Assembly (NCBI GenBank): GCA_018398805.1
Contig: JAGFBZ010000290.1
Span: 1,612,001-1,676,000, forward strand
Origin: Hirundichthys speculiger
Taxonomy: Eukaryota > Chordata > Actinopteri > Beloniformes > Exocoetidae
Direction: 5' to 3'
DNA length: 64,000 nt
How positions within the stretch are numbered: position 1 is the first letter of the stretch; each line of letters opens with the position of its first letter. Shown here in pieces: positions 28,071 through 40,387 of the stretch. The position numbers and the translations under genes are program-made. The notes beneath the pieces were generated by a model, which saw nothing but the letters and a program-made list of their open reading frames with translations, made no database searches and had not been told where the DNA came from.

Positions 28071-28896
28071 ATTGCATGCTTCTATTCAAATTCCCTACTT
28101 TCATGATATAGTATCAGTGTACACACACACCTGGGGGTACCTGAAGCTTAAAACAGTAGAAACAGTAGGCAGTAGGCAACAACAAATAAAAGCTGTTTGT
28201 CACTGCCAGAGAAGATTTGGCAAATATTTCATACACAGCTCTGCTGCTCATTCCATAAATGAATGTTCCTTACAAATAAAGCACCATCACTTCTGTCTCA
28301 CATCATCCTGCTCAATGAGGTCAAACAGCAATCAAAAGTTTGCATTTGATGAATGTATTTTGCTCCTAGATTCATTTCTGATTTCAAATCTTATCTGTTC
28401 GGTTGCATTATAAAAAATAGAGAAGAGCTACTAAATTTCACAATAATGAAAAATGTTTTACGCATGGCAGTGACGCAGCATTGAACAGTTGATTTCATTA
28501 TTATTCGGTGTTGTATAAGGAGGTTTCATTGTCGACTGGACTGCATTATTTTTCATGTAGTTTGTTAATAGCGCTTAATGCTCTTAAGAAGGTATTAAAA
28601 AACAACGTCTTTATTGGGTGGTCAACAACCTCCTCTGCACATTTAAATCTGTCCAGTCCGTCTGTTCGACCTCCTTTGTCATCTCATATTGTTAGACTGG
28701 TGCCATCTGCTCTCTGTTATCATAGGCGGCTTTAGATTTAAAGTAGCAACACTTATGCTGCTCCCTTTCGCCCAGAATTTACTCTCCGTAAACAAAGTCT
28801 AGTAAGCATTTGTTCTCAACTCGAAAAGAGGAAACTCTACTTTATGTTTGATCTAAACAAGTCATGTTTTTAACAAAACCCCGTGTGGTTGACTGG

Positions 28897-28904
28897 TGAC
28901 GTCA
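28897..28904. promoter_or_regulatory. Consensus CRE (TGACGTCA) upstream of fam124b
   Basis: A perfect TGACGTCA palindrome lies 164 bp before the fam124b start codon, followed at once by 'gcgtcac'. It is the canonical CREB/ATF site. Position just upstream of a first exon suggests a promoter role; no experimental support can be read from the sequence. Confidence 0.5.
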
Positions 28905-29067
28905 GCGTCACAGTAAGAGCCCAGACTTTTTTTTTTTCCTCTTCTATGGCAGGCAATGGAAAAAAAATCAAGCAGGATGGTTTTCAGTCCGAGTTCGTAC
29001 TGTTGTAAACTCCATTTATACGTTCTCTTGGGGGCTCTAGACCAAATGTGAAAGTGTACTCCGGACG

Positions 29068-32000
29068 ATGTTTAGAAGAGCGGCGGTTTTAAAGCGAGCC
29101 AACGATGAGAACGTGGACTCTGGAGCTGAAACTGCTGAGTGAGTCAGCCGTTGTTTCGTTGTCTCCGCTTTAGCCCGGGGCTAACGTTAGCTAGCCAACT
29201 TGGTTTTCAATGGAAACAGTCAAATTCATTTTGTCAAAAGACAGCATATTGACATTTTTAAGTTAGTCATTTATTTTAGAACCTTTTTGGCTCTCTAGCT
29301 CTACCTTCTTGTTTGCAAGTGTTGTACTTTAAATTGTGTTGTATCGTAAATTTACTTTTTTTTTCCCCAGCTCAGCTAACAACAGATAAAGTGTTGTCAT
29401 GGTGACCAAAGCTAAGGGGCAGTTTTCCAAACCAACGACCACAAGATGGAGACAAATTTTTGTCTTTTCTCCAGCAAAGTGTTTATAAAGCGCTCATTCA
29501 TATGTTTTTCATTTTCTGTCTTTTCTTTTTCCAGATCTGATTGCAGCCGAATGTCATCGTCTGCACGTAAGCATTCCTTCACTCACACTTTAAACTTATG
29601 ATTAACAGCACTCACGCGCCACAAACTTATAGTTTGTGCTCTCCTAAATCTTTCAGATTGCAGGTTTGAAACGTGAATGATCAACATTGACAGAGCAGAG
29701 ACCAAACCATTTTTTGCGATTAGTCCATAGCATGAGTCAAGCTCCAAAACCCTAAATCCTACACGTTACTCATCTTTTTGTCTTCTAAATTGTCATGTCA
29801 GCAGTGCCACTCAATTCATAAAGTCCTGTCTAAACGCAAAGCCTACATATTGATTGATCTACTTTATTGATCCCAGACTAGGAAACTAACTACAGTAATG
29901 TGCAAAATGAGCATTTTGAGTCTTTGGTCACGAGTGTTCAGAGAACAGAGGTAACCCTATATTTGCAAAAACAGAGAGGTCAACATTTCCCCTGATTGGC
30001 ATGTTACTAGTCTTGTATATGATAGGAATTATTTTCTTTAATAGTCTAGATGACAACTAGGCTCTAAAAGTCTGTTTGGGAAAGTGCCTCATTGTCTGTC
30101 CAGGACCAAGTGGAGAGGATGGCCTGATCATTCCATAATCTATAACAGTGTGTTCAACATCCTCATCTCTACCACAGCTTCCATGTTGTCAAATTCACAG
30201 CCTATTATGTGACCTGATTTCTTAATCCCATGTTTATGTTACCCTGTCAACATCTATGGTACAGTCACGTTGCCCCCTGCTTGATGAAAATATGAAATGA
30301 AAGGTTGAACTTGTCTGCTATTCGTATATGACTTGTGTTTTCTTTACTGGACGGAAAACTATTGACTAATTCTAGGTCTGGATAATTGTTAAAGAAAGAT
30401 AAGACAATGCGGAAAAACTGTTTTCCTAAATTTGTAATTCATGGGATTTAATTAGTATGCGCCACCATCTTAGGCAACAGTGATGTTGATGTTGTTGAAA
30501 GGCAAGGCAGCCCAAAGCACAGTCTTATCCAGAACTGTCATTACACCTGCAAAACAAACAGCATTGCTTTGTTACACCAAGTTAAAAATACGCATCCAAA
30601 TTAGTTTGAAAGATGTGGGAACATAGTCTTTGAATCAAATATATGCTGTATGTATGATTGTACTGAATAAACATGTAATGTGACTGTATCTTTCCTGGGA
30701 ATCTAAAAACTATATATCCAAATGTTTCCCCACTGAGTAATACTCATTATGAAAAGTTAAGTTATATTATTAAGTCATGAGCAATTAATGTTACAGTACA
30801 TGAAAAATGGGCCTGTTGGTATACCAGCTTGATATGAAATGAAATAAAGTATTATTCATTTCATTTAATTTCATTTCATATGGCTTCTGAAAAAAACTCA
30901 AAATTCATTCAATTTTAGCACAAAATCATAATATGCTGTAAGTTCAGAAAAATTCAGCAGTTTGCCTGGTGCACCGCGTTTAGACGATGAGGAATAAAAC
31001 CCCCTTTGAACTAAACAAAAGCCCCCAGCAGAACTAGTGGAAGACTGTTTGACATGGCTAGTCATCATGAGAGAAGAGTGAAGGGAGAAACGATGCTTTT
31101 CTCTGCTGCCTGGTTTTAACACTTGGATATTTGCGCCAATGCTGAATTATTTTTGTGTTCTTCATATATTGTTTTTGTGTCTAACTGTAGATCAGCTCAT
31201 GTCAGGGCAGGTCAGGCAGCAGCGGCAGCCACAGCGGCAGCTGATGAACTTACATCTACTTGCCAACCCTGGAGACTCTCTTCTGCTGCAGCAGACGGTT
31301 GATCGCTTGCTACGCTGGCTCTGTCCAACCCTCCGCATCTTTCACGTGTCAGAAAGGGCCTCGCCATTCAGAGGTTACACCCGCCTCTGTCCTGTGGCAG
31401 GTGATTTAGAGTTTCTAGTCTTAATGTGCAGTACATGTCTTATACACATATTAACTTTCATATTTCTTCAACAAGATTGCAAAGCCTTGCTGTGGCATGC
31501 ATTTTACTTTTATATGCAATATAAGTATACATTTCTTACATGAATAAATTAATTTCATGTAAAAACAAGACATGTTTATAGAAAATCAAATGAAACATCC
31601 TTGGAATGCAGGTCAGCAATTCCTCCAACCAATGATGTACATTTAACAGGTGTAAATATATCATTCCTTCATGAAAGCCTTCCCAGAATTGTATCTGTTT
31701 AAGGCTTGATCAAGGGTAAACCTTTGCAAACATTTTCAGGGTACCCTTCTTTGGCCATCACTTTCTTCCTCCATGAAGCTTACGGAGAGGAACGAATTCT
31801 GAAAGTGTTGGACTTCTTCCAGCGTCCACCTTGGCAGTACCACCACACTGAGAGCTGCGGCAGCCGAACTGGAGGTATCCATATTGCTTCCAGCAGTTCA
31901 CCCTCAAATGCCTTTTTGCGGCCTTACCTCCTGCCCAGCAGAGACTTCTACAGTCTGGGTGCAGGAATGCCTGTGTGGGGGGTGCGACCTGTGCACTGTG

Positions 32001-35000
32001 GAGGAGAAATACTGCGCGTGACGTTGTACAGTGGCCATGAAAACTATGAAGATGCTGTGCGGTTCTATGAGACAGTGCTGCAGCGACAGGCAGAGGAGCA
32101 GAAGACTGGCTTCTGCTGGTTCACCCTCCACATAGGTAAGACTTCAGCAGTTTCCCTATATTTTCCTTTTTTGGGGGGGTAAAAAAACAAGGGTTTAAAA
32201 TTGTTTATCCTTATAGACACATTCAGGGCTCCCTCTTCCTAAATTCAGAATACGCACTGTGCGTAGGGGCTCTAGATTTGATAGAAGGCTTGATTTATAT
32301 GCAGATTTGCCGCATTTATGTGCTTCACAGTGCCACTGACAACAACAGTAACAAGGCCTCAAGTTGTTGCTTATGATACCTTCTTGAGTCATGTCAAAAC
32401 AATTGTGTGAGTAATAGAAAAACAAAAAGGAGATCTCTGATCTGTCATCTACACATTTTCATGACATGATATCAACCGCATGTATTGCTGCTACACTGAC
32501 AATCGGTATCTGCCCAGTCACCGCTCAGAGCATAACACTACTACATGTGAAAATATGGCAAATAAAACATAGAAAAAGAAAAAGAAAAAGGAAAATAAAG
32601 AAGATGCTCAGACTTTACTTGAAGTTGATTATGTTGTCTAAGTCTAAATTTTGTCAAAGTCAAATTTGCGTATATTATTGCAAATGCCGCAATTTACATG
32701 ATTCAGCCTGATAGTGTTATTATCGCAGTAATTGTGATGTCTATAAGCAGCCTGATTTATTTAAACTGTGTGCTTTGTTATATTTATGCCTCTTACTATC
32801 ATTTTGCTCCCTGTGTGTAGAGCCAGGACTGTGTCTTCAGCTGGCCCTGAAGCAGTTGTCCCCTGGGGTCCGGGTGGAGCCATGCAGCTCTGCGGTGCTA
32901 CAGTTCGGTGTTGAGGAAATTGGACAACTAGTTCCACTGCTGCCCAACCCCTGCACCCCCATCAGTTCTACGCGTTGGCAGACAGAAGACCTGGACAGCA
33001 ACAAGGTTCTCTTTCAGGTGAGCACAGTGCCATATCTCCAAGGGCTTTTACACACTATATGATTTTTGGCTGTTGCAGATAGAATCATCGAGATGTCTTT
33101 GATCTTTGGCCATAGATAATTTGGTGGGCATAGATAATGGATGGATGTCAGAAATCACACTGCTCCGTCTACTTTCCAACCTATTGAAATGCGACTTGAA
33201 CTGACCCATTGATTGTAGCACCCTAGCACCACGTCAAAGAAATACAAGAATCTATAGTTGGCTTCTTCTCTCTAACCATGACCAGGAGCACATTCTTCTC
33301 CTTCACTGCTTTTTAAAAAGCATTTTGGCAAACATAAACGCTAAAACGGAGTGGTTTATTTCTACTTGATGTTTGTTTACTGTCAGTGCATGCAGATTAC
33401 ACAATTCTACATCTAGCTGCACCTCCGCATCTGTAGTAGCCTACAATTCAAGAGGGCCATTAACATACAGTCTGCACATACCATCATACCCAAGATTAAA
33501 CAAATGCAAATCATACAGTGTGAGATGTTATGATCCTACACAACTCCATAAATCATGCGGTGTATAGGAGCCCTTAGATGGCTCCTTGATTTCTCAAAGG
33601 CTTCTCTCAGCCCCACTATTTTTGGAATAAGTGGAGAAAGAGAAGCTTGTCCTTGATAACAGCATGGTTAAATTATGAAATTAGGTTGTCAAACTTAACA
33701 AGCTTGAAATTTTTAGTACTGGTTAATAGTGCTGGGCGATATGGAAAAAATCATATATCACGATATGGACTATTTTATATCACGATAACGATATACATCA
33801 CGATATACCATAATAAAGTATGTTTTCAGTTATTCTCTGAAAGGTTTGACAAAAATTTCATTGCTTACTTTTCAACTTTATTTTGAAAGGACATTTAGCT
33901 GAACTGTCACAAACATATATTTTAGTGCAGCAAAAACAGGTAGGTACAGAGGTACAGTAGCTTTCACATTTTTTTAAAGTGCACAACAGTTTCTGAGAGG
34001 AAAAACACATTTTTGCACTGAAGTTCAGCTATAAAAAATAAACACAAATTATTTTTCAACTTTCTGAAATCTGTAACCTTGTAGTGCAAAGTTTGTAAAC
34101 CAATATAAAGTGTCTAAAGTAAACATCAGGGTTGAAGAGAACTCTGTTTAAGGCATTAACCATGAATAAAAGTGCAAACATAAAAGGCTACTTTGTAGAA
34201 GTAGATATGATTCTATCAAATTTATCATTGCAGGTTATTTAATTACATATTTGCTGTAATAATTGATAAAATTAGGTTAGAAACGATAGAAACGATAGAG
34301 ACGATAGAAGAGAAATGGCACGATATACACTTTTATATTGTCCCCACGATATATATTGTCATATTGCCCAGCACTACTGGTTAACTACCTCAAAGAACAA
34401 CATTCAGTGAAGAGGAAACAGGACCATGGGTATTGAATAGACTCTGGGGGACCAAATTGTATGTGGTCTGATTCCAGAGTGTGTTGTAGCATAAATTTGT
34501 GAAAACTGTAATGCCAACCCTGAGATGGAGGCTGACAGCTGTTATGCACTTGCATCACCACAGGCTGTTTATTTGTTTGTTTTGTCTTTTTGGGAAAAAA
34601 AATTGACATAATTTTATAACTGCTAGAACGAGACTTTAACTCTCCGTGGTAGCATTGTAATAAATTAATTGGTAACACACCAGTGTGAATAGGGCTGTGC
34701 ATTTAATCACATTTAAAATTTTGGTTCCCAGTGGTCACAAAAATAATGAAACCAAAAAAAAAAAAGACACATTCTTTCTTGCATTATGAATGACACATGA
34801 ACTTCGGGTATAAACTCCACGTAATATCAATTTTATTCAAGTGATCATGTGGTCAAGCTGGTGCCAGCATTTGCTCTGTTGGCTTGAATCATTTCTATTT
34901 AGTCTGAAATTCATGTTTGCCATGGAAATTTCAAAATTTTTTATGGTATGTTTGATACCTGCACCCTGCTTCAAAAGACAGTGGATAATCATTTAAAATA

Positions 35001-36365
35001 ATCATGATGTTAATATGGACCATAGTACTGTAATCCTGATTATGATTTTTTTTTTCCACAATCAAGCAGCCTCAGTCTTGAATATTCGTGGATTATTGCT
35101 GATGTCACGTCTCAAACCTGGGTTTGTAGTCATCTCATATTACATAAACCTGACAAATAAAACAGTAAAATCAAAACAAAATGAGAGATCATCTTCATCA
35201 TCATGAAGACTAACCTCAAAGCTGTAAGAGTAGCTATCTGTATGAGTCTATTTGAATCTTCCACTTATGTTTGTCACGTAACAAAATGTGTGTAGTCCTG
35301 GTGTAAATCCTGATCTTGCTCTTCCTGACCTTCTGTGCTGCAGGTGAGAACTCCAGCTCAGCCTCAGTCTCTAACCAGTGCTTTTCACCCAACTTGTGTG
35401 TCACCCCGGGGGGTAAACCTCAGGGGCTCTGGGCTCTGCAGCCTCACAACTCCCCCGTCCTGGCAAACTCACAGACAGGGTAAGTCCAGAAGAAAAAGAG
35501 AAAATAAAATCTCTAATAATTTAGGTCTTCTGCATATTGTGGTAGTAATTCTAACCTACTCCCTGACTTATCTCCCATTGGCTATCCAGTTTAATATGAT
35601 TTGTCTTTTTTTTTCTTCACATAAATATGATGAAAACTTTTGAATTTAATTTTTCGTGTACATTTATTGTATTTAAAAGCTTTCCAAGATTATTTTATTT
35701 ACATTAATGTTTTTTTTAATGTATAAAACAAATACCATTTCAATATTTTTTGACTGCATGCTTGGTTGTCGCTAGGACACAGACCGCGCAGTGACCCCGT
35801 CCTGGAGAAGCTCCATGGAGGAGGAGGTGGTGGAACAGAGAGCCTGGGATCAGGAAGCTGCTGCAGCACGCCTCCTGGGAGCTCCTGCTACTCATCGCAG
35901 CGCAGCAGCCCTGCTCAACTCTCAACCTCCAACCACCCTGACTCTCCTCTGCGCTCCTCCGTCACATGTTCTTTCTCCCATCTCCTTTTGGAAGAGGATG
36001 AGGAGGAGTCAGAGACCAACGTAGACACAGGAGTTGCTGTTTCTCCTTGCTCAGACACAGCTGTGAAAAGACTCACTCGCTCCTCCTCGGTCGACCTTTT
36101 GATGTCTCTCCGCTCAGAGAGACCCGCGTCAGCTGGGGCTTCATCTCTTGAGGAAATGGCCAAGGAGTTAATTGAATGTCTGCCATGGACACACTTGCCC
36201 CCTCAGAGGCCCTCTAGTGGTTGTACGGATGCAGCTTCAGAGAGCAGGACCAGCGTAACAGCACGTAGCCCCTCTAGAAGGGTCTTTGCCGAGAACAGAA
36301 CTTCTGCTGAACCATTGTCTGCATATAAAAACAATGAGGAGCCAGTTGATGAGTTCTTCATCTAA
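29068..36365 (+). CDS. fam124b: fam124b, FAM124 family protein B (complete)
   Basis: Seven exons join in frame: 29068-29138, 29535-29566, 31191-31400, 31740-32135, 32821-33017, 35344-35479, 35776-36365; 1632 nt, 543 residues plus stop, all GT-AG. Human FAM124B is about 455 residues. The conserved FAM124 domain spans about residues 45-300, with phrases LLANPGDSLLLQQTVDRLLR, ERASPFRGY, WGVRPVHCGGEILRVTLYSG and GQLVPLLPNPCTPISSTRWQ close to the mammalian protein. The last exon is Ser/Pro/Gly-rich with an acidic EEDEEESE patch and is probably disordered. The first two small exons add about 35 residues ahead of the point where human FAM124B begins; the start at 29068 is the only in-frame ATG found before the MSSSA of exon 2. 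The molecular role of the family is poorly known. It follows cul3 on the same strand, as in human, which supports B rather than A. An AATAAA at 36528-36533 fits its 3' end. Confidence 0.9.
30833..30885 (+). repeat. Retroposon tail with ATTTC repeats in fam124b intron 2
   Basis: 'gaaatgaaataaagtatt' is followed by repeated TTCATTTCATTT. It shares the AAATAAAGT-plus-ATTTC ending with the copy at 6185-6250 and is only a tail fragment. Confidence 0.45.
33727..34376. mobile_element. 650-bp hAT-type MITE in fam124b intron 5, with perfect 8-bp target duplication
   Basis: The element starts TAGTGCTGGGCGATATG and ends CATATTGCCCAGCACTA; the ends are inverted complements with one mismatch. It is flanked by identical 8-bp direct repeats CTGGTTAA at 33719-33726 and 34377-34384. 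An 8-bp duplication is the hAT signature. The interior is AT-rich and has many ATCACGATAT/CGATAT units near both ends and an (AACGATAGA)n-like stretch around 34283-34313; it has no transposase frame, so it is non-autonomous. Confidence 0.92.
34691..35072. mobile_element. Second MITE-like element in fam124b intron 5
   Basis: The left end reads 'agggctgtgcatttaatcac' and the right end 'ccacaatcaagcagcct', roughly inverted complements (AGGGCTG / CAGCCT). The AATC/GATTAT-rich interior fits the common fish family that starts AGGGCTGTGCAATTAATC. The ends have decayed and an exact target duplication is not visible. Confidence 0.5.
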
Positions 36366-37559
36366 ATGTGTGCCAGTATGACCTGCCATAATACTGACAG
36401 GGTCTTAAGCATTTTTAAAAAAGTGTGGAAAAACAGCATTTATTTTTCATGTGTTCCAGGTCTGAATAAGTAAGGATGTGACTGCTTTATCACATTTCTT
36501 GGGTGTTTTTTGAAGCATTGTTACTTGAATAAAATGTTGTGATAAATCTTTTTTTTTTAAATTCAAATTAGACTAACAAGTGTTACAATCTTCTCTAAAT
36601 ATTTGGCAACGTGCATGCAGTGTGTAACATTGGTGTTAGCAGCTGAGTTTCAAACATCTAGATGTTAATACTCAGATGTCTTAAATGACCTAAATCATTT
36701 AATATGAAGTCAGGATGAATTGGATCGTAAACCTTTGATGTAGAAGATGTTTGGGAATCCTGTAATAATCACAGGACACAGCAGGTCACCTGATAAAAGA
36801 TAAGAGGCTTGCTGTAGATACGAAGGACACCAGGGGACTGCAGCAGATGACACAGTTCAGCCAGAGGTGTGTCAGCTCTCTAAGTGGGTAGATTTATCCC
36901 ATTAATTTCTATAGCATGCAGTGGTTTTGTCCAGTGGCACTTATATCACTTTCTGTCACAGCGTGAGTGATATAAGACAACATAGTTTACATTGTTGAAT
37001 GTAAAAATTATGTTTAGATTTGATAATGATTTGTGCAGCTATTTTTTTTTTAAGTGTAGCTCAGTGAAGAACAAAGTAAATGTTTTGTACTAAATTTTTG
37101 TTAATGGCAGGCTAGGTCTAATCACTTGTAAATCTTGGAAACTAAACATTTTATTTGAAATGCCTTTGAAAGGGATGATCTGACTGTGAAGGCACTCTTT
37201 GATTTTGCTGTTGATCATGACTAGAAAACGAATTGCATTGTTTTCTACAGAGCATCTGTGTATGCAGTACACGTCTGAGACTAGACTGTACTGTCTGCTC
37301 TGGTGGCTTTTAATTAAAATAGTTTAAATGCACTGCAAACCTCTTTGTGTTAAAAAGTATAAGTGGTGGACAAGAAATGACATGATCACAGTGCTTATGA
37401 TCATTACAGCTATTTTTAAGAGAAAGATATTCAATTGTGTGAAGAAAAAAATACAATTCAATGGCAATCTTAGTTACCATATCAGATAAACCCAAATCTG
37501 GGGTTTCTGTTCTGTGTTATGACATGAATGCTTGTTTGATTGAATGTCATTTAACAGCT

Positions 37560-37690
37560 GTAGTGGATGTAACTGATAAACTGGCAACCTGTCCAGAGTG
37601 TACTGCTGCGTTTCACATGAAGAGAGCTGGAACAGGCCCCAGCAGAACCCTGTGATCCTGAACAGGAATAAGCAGATAAAGGTAATAGAT
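37560..37690 (+). repeat. Tail fragment of a fish interspersed repeat
   Basis: The words 'ctggcaacctgtccagagtg', 'gctggaacaggccccagcag' and 'gatcctgaacaggaataagc' followed by 'agatgaatggaag' are the common fish 'gcgacctgtccagggtgtac...taagcggttacagataatgg' repeat tail. A fuller copy is at 41890-42250. Confidence 0.7.
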
Positions 37691-37714
37691 GAATGGAAGA
37701 TGTAAAATGGTACT

Positions 37715-37950
37715 GGACTGAACTTATATACCACTTTTCCACACCAAGGTGCCTTCAAAGTGGTTTACAATGGCCTCTCATTCACCCGTTCATACACCAG
37801 TGGGCGGCTGCTGCCATGCAAGGTGCTGCCAACCCACTGGGGGCAAGTTAGGGTTCAGTGTCTTGCCCAAGGACACTTCGGCATGTGGACAGTTGGATAG
37901 TTAGTGACTGGACGAGCCGCTCTACCAACTGAGCTACAGCCACCCCAGTG
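37715..37950 (-). mobile_element. tRNA-derived SINE, minus strand
   Basis: On the minus strand the element begins 'ggggtggctgtagctcagtt' and continues 'ggtagagcggctcgtcc', an almost intact tRNA A-box region, and runs through 'ttgggcaagacactgaaccc' to 'aaagtggtataag'-type text near 37715. It is not a tRNA gene because no cloverleaf of ~73 bases closes. Confidence 0.8.
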
Positions 37951-39331
37951 GCTGCAGGACAGGGTCTCCCAGTTTCAGTCGTAGCAGAAATGAGGGAATC
38001 ATCTCAAACATGCAGTGTTACGGAAATGTTTTTGATCTTACATCATGAATCTTAAGTGCAAAAAAACAGTGATCTGTTTTTGTTCAAAATATAAGCGTAG
38101 AATTATAAAGCAACAAAACTACAAGAAGACAAATTCCTAGCATTTTTGAGTTAAAATATGTTTTTTCCCTCCTAAAAATAGTCGGTGGTCAATATAAACA
38201 ATAATTTTTGACAATTACAATTTTAAAAGGGTTTCATTCAACAGTGCCAAAGTTTTAATCTTTGAGGCTTTCTAGTCAAACAGTGGAGCCTTTTTGAATG
38301 GTGCAGACTTCTTGAACTGTTGACTGAAAAAGTGTCTTCTAGAAACTGACAGCAGGTTTCAGAGTACTTTTTTTGCCCATCTTCAAAAAAAAAAAACCCA
38401 TACTGTCATTCTCCAGTATGTAAATGTACTCCTCCTTTACTCAAAGCAACGTTCCCTGTCCAGGAGTGATCCAGCAGAGCTATTAACCCAGTCGTGATGC
38501 TTCTACTTCTTAGGTCTATTCAGTCCTGCTCCTTTTTTTAGTCTTCTCTGCATTGTCCATGTTTCTGCTTCCTTCAACTTTACTTTATGTTTTGCTATTC
38601 ATTTGCATGTCTTGATCTGTATGTATGCTTTTTTTTCAATACTGTTGACTATTTGCTGCACATTTTTGAGTGTCTGCTGATCACACCTCAACAGTTTCAA
38701 TGTAGTACTGCACACAAGAAAAGCATCTGAAAATGCACAAAGCTGCCTGATATATTTATCTATCATGAATACACTGAAAATTACTAAACCCAATAAGAAT
38801 TATATTGTTTGATGGAATAAAATGTCCCCAGAAATAATTAGATCTTATCAGTCACTTGCTAAATAATCGTTCACACTGTATCAAAAGGTTCAGGCTTTCG
38901 GTTGCAGCCATTTACTTGGAGGGAACATACAATCCCAAAGCAAAGCTCACAGATATAGTCAGCTGTTTAATGTAGTGGTTATGTTGCAGAAACAAAGATG
39001 GGAACTTTTTTTTTACAGTTTTTTTTTCTTCTTTCAATGTCAAAAGGAAAAACAAGATTTTACCTGTCTTTTACCTGTCAAGTCTTTAACCTGCATTCAT
39101 AAGGTTATAATTATACATACACAGCTTGACATTGATCGCTCAGTAGTATAAAGTAGCATGTGTGGAGTATGTGCTTCAAAATGTATAAAGTAGTGTCAAA
39201 ATGATTTAAGCCAGGCTCATAATTTCAACATAAACTCAATGAAGGTTTATCCTGAAACGGCTCAACACCTCCATGAAAACACAAAGCATGTCAGCAAATT
39301 GCACTTGTAATCTCACAGTTTCTTCTGCTGG

Positions 39332-40354
39332 TTAAAGGATGTTGTTGCTCCGAGGAACATTATTACAACCAATCCAGCTCAGATCCTTGGCCCACTGGCC
39401 CTCTCTGGTGATTCGCACCTTCACCGGGTCAAATCTCCAGAACTGCTGATCTTTGAACAGGTAAAGCCGGCCATCTGAGCGGCTCAGCGCCCCATTGGTC
39501 CCCTGTGGCACACCAGTCCAGTCGTTCAGCCTGCGGGGGTAGTATGGTTCTTGGCGTAAATTTTTGAGGTTGAGCACAAAGTAGCGGGAGCCCTTGAAGA
39601 GCACCATGTGACCCAGCGGGGCGTAGTAGAAGGCGCAGTCGGGGTGACGAGGCAGTCCCAGCTCACTGGTCTTCTTGGGGAAGTTGGGGTCCAGCACATT
39701 GCCTGTATAGCGCCATATCCGTTTCCCTGCACAACAATAGACACCACAGGGTTACATTATCAATACTTTGTAAAGAATGTACCAGATTCAATCATAAGAT
39801 GCTCCACAGGTGCAGTCATGATTTTACATTTGACACCGCATTCAAACACCGATAACCTTAGAAGACACTGGATCTTTTAACTACTTATGACCTGATGTAA
39901 CATCTGTGTCCTTTTATTTTTCAAGCCTAGAGTAACACATATGTCGCATAATCATTTTCAAGACAAAATATCATGTGTTTTTTAAATCTTGATAAAAAAA
40001 AAATAAAAAAAACATGCAAAGGCAAGTGGTTTAACCTCTAAAATAATTTTTATGTCATCTTTTTTTTCAGAGGCCAAGAAATAAATCTTTCATACTTCTT
40101 TTTTTTTTTTTTTTTTTTTAAACAAGGTGATACATTTAGAGGTGAATCAGCATAACTGCTTCAACACTAATCATGACCTTTACAGAGGAAGCAAACAGCG
40201 AGACTGCTGGGTGTCAACTGTCTGATGAAAATTTAACATCCTTCATACTAGAACACAGGATGATTTATTGAGTATAAATGTTGCCTTGGCAGCACATCAG
40301 TTTTATCATAAAACTGTTTTGCATTAATCACATAAAAAAATCCTGGTTCAACTA

Positions 40355-40387
<33 letters not shown>

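Larger units (their letters stand above)
36366..39331. other. Convergent spacer between fam124b and mmp28
   Basis: This stretch holds the 3'UTR of fam124b (AATAAA 36528-36533), two retroposon pieces (37560-37690 and 37715-37950) and, toward the right, the presumed 3'UTR of mmp28 on the minus strand. No other coding exon is recognisable. Confidence 0.6.

Noticed and set aside
35791..36024. Alternative-frame ORF in the last fam124b exon
   Set aside because: Exon phase and the conserved upstream exons fix the other frame (ending at 36365); the alternative comes from G/C-rich codon use.
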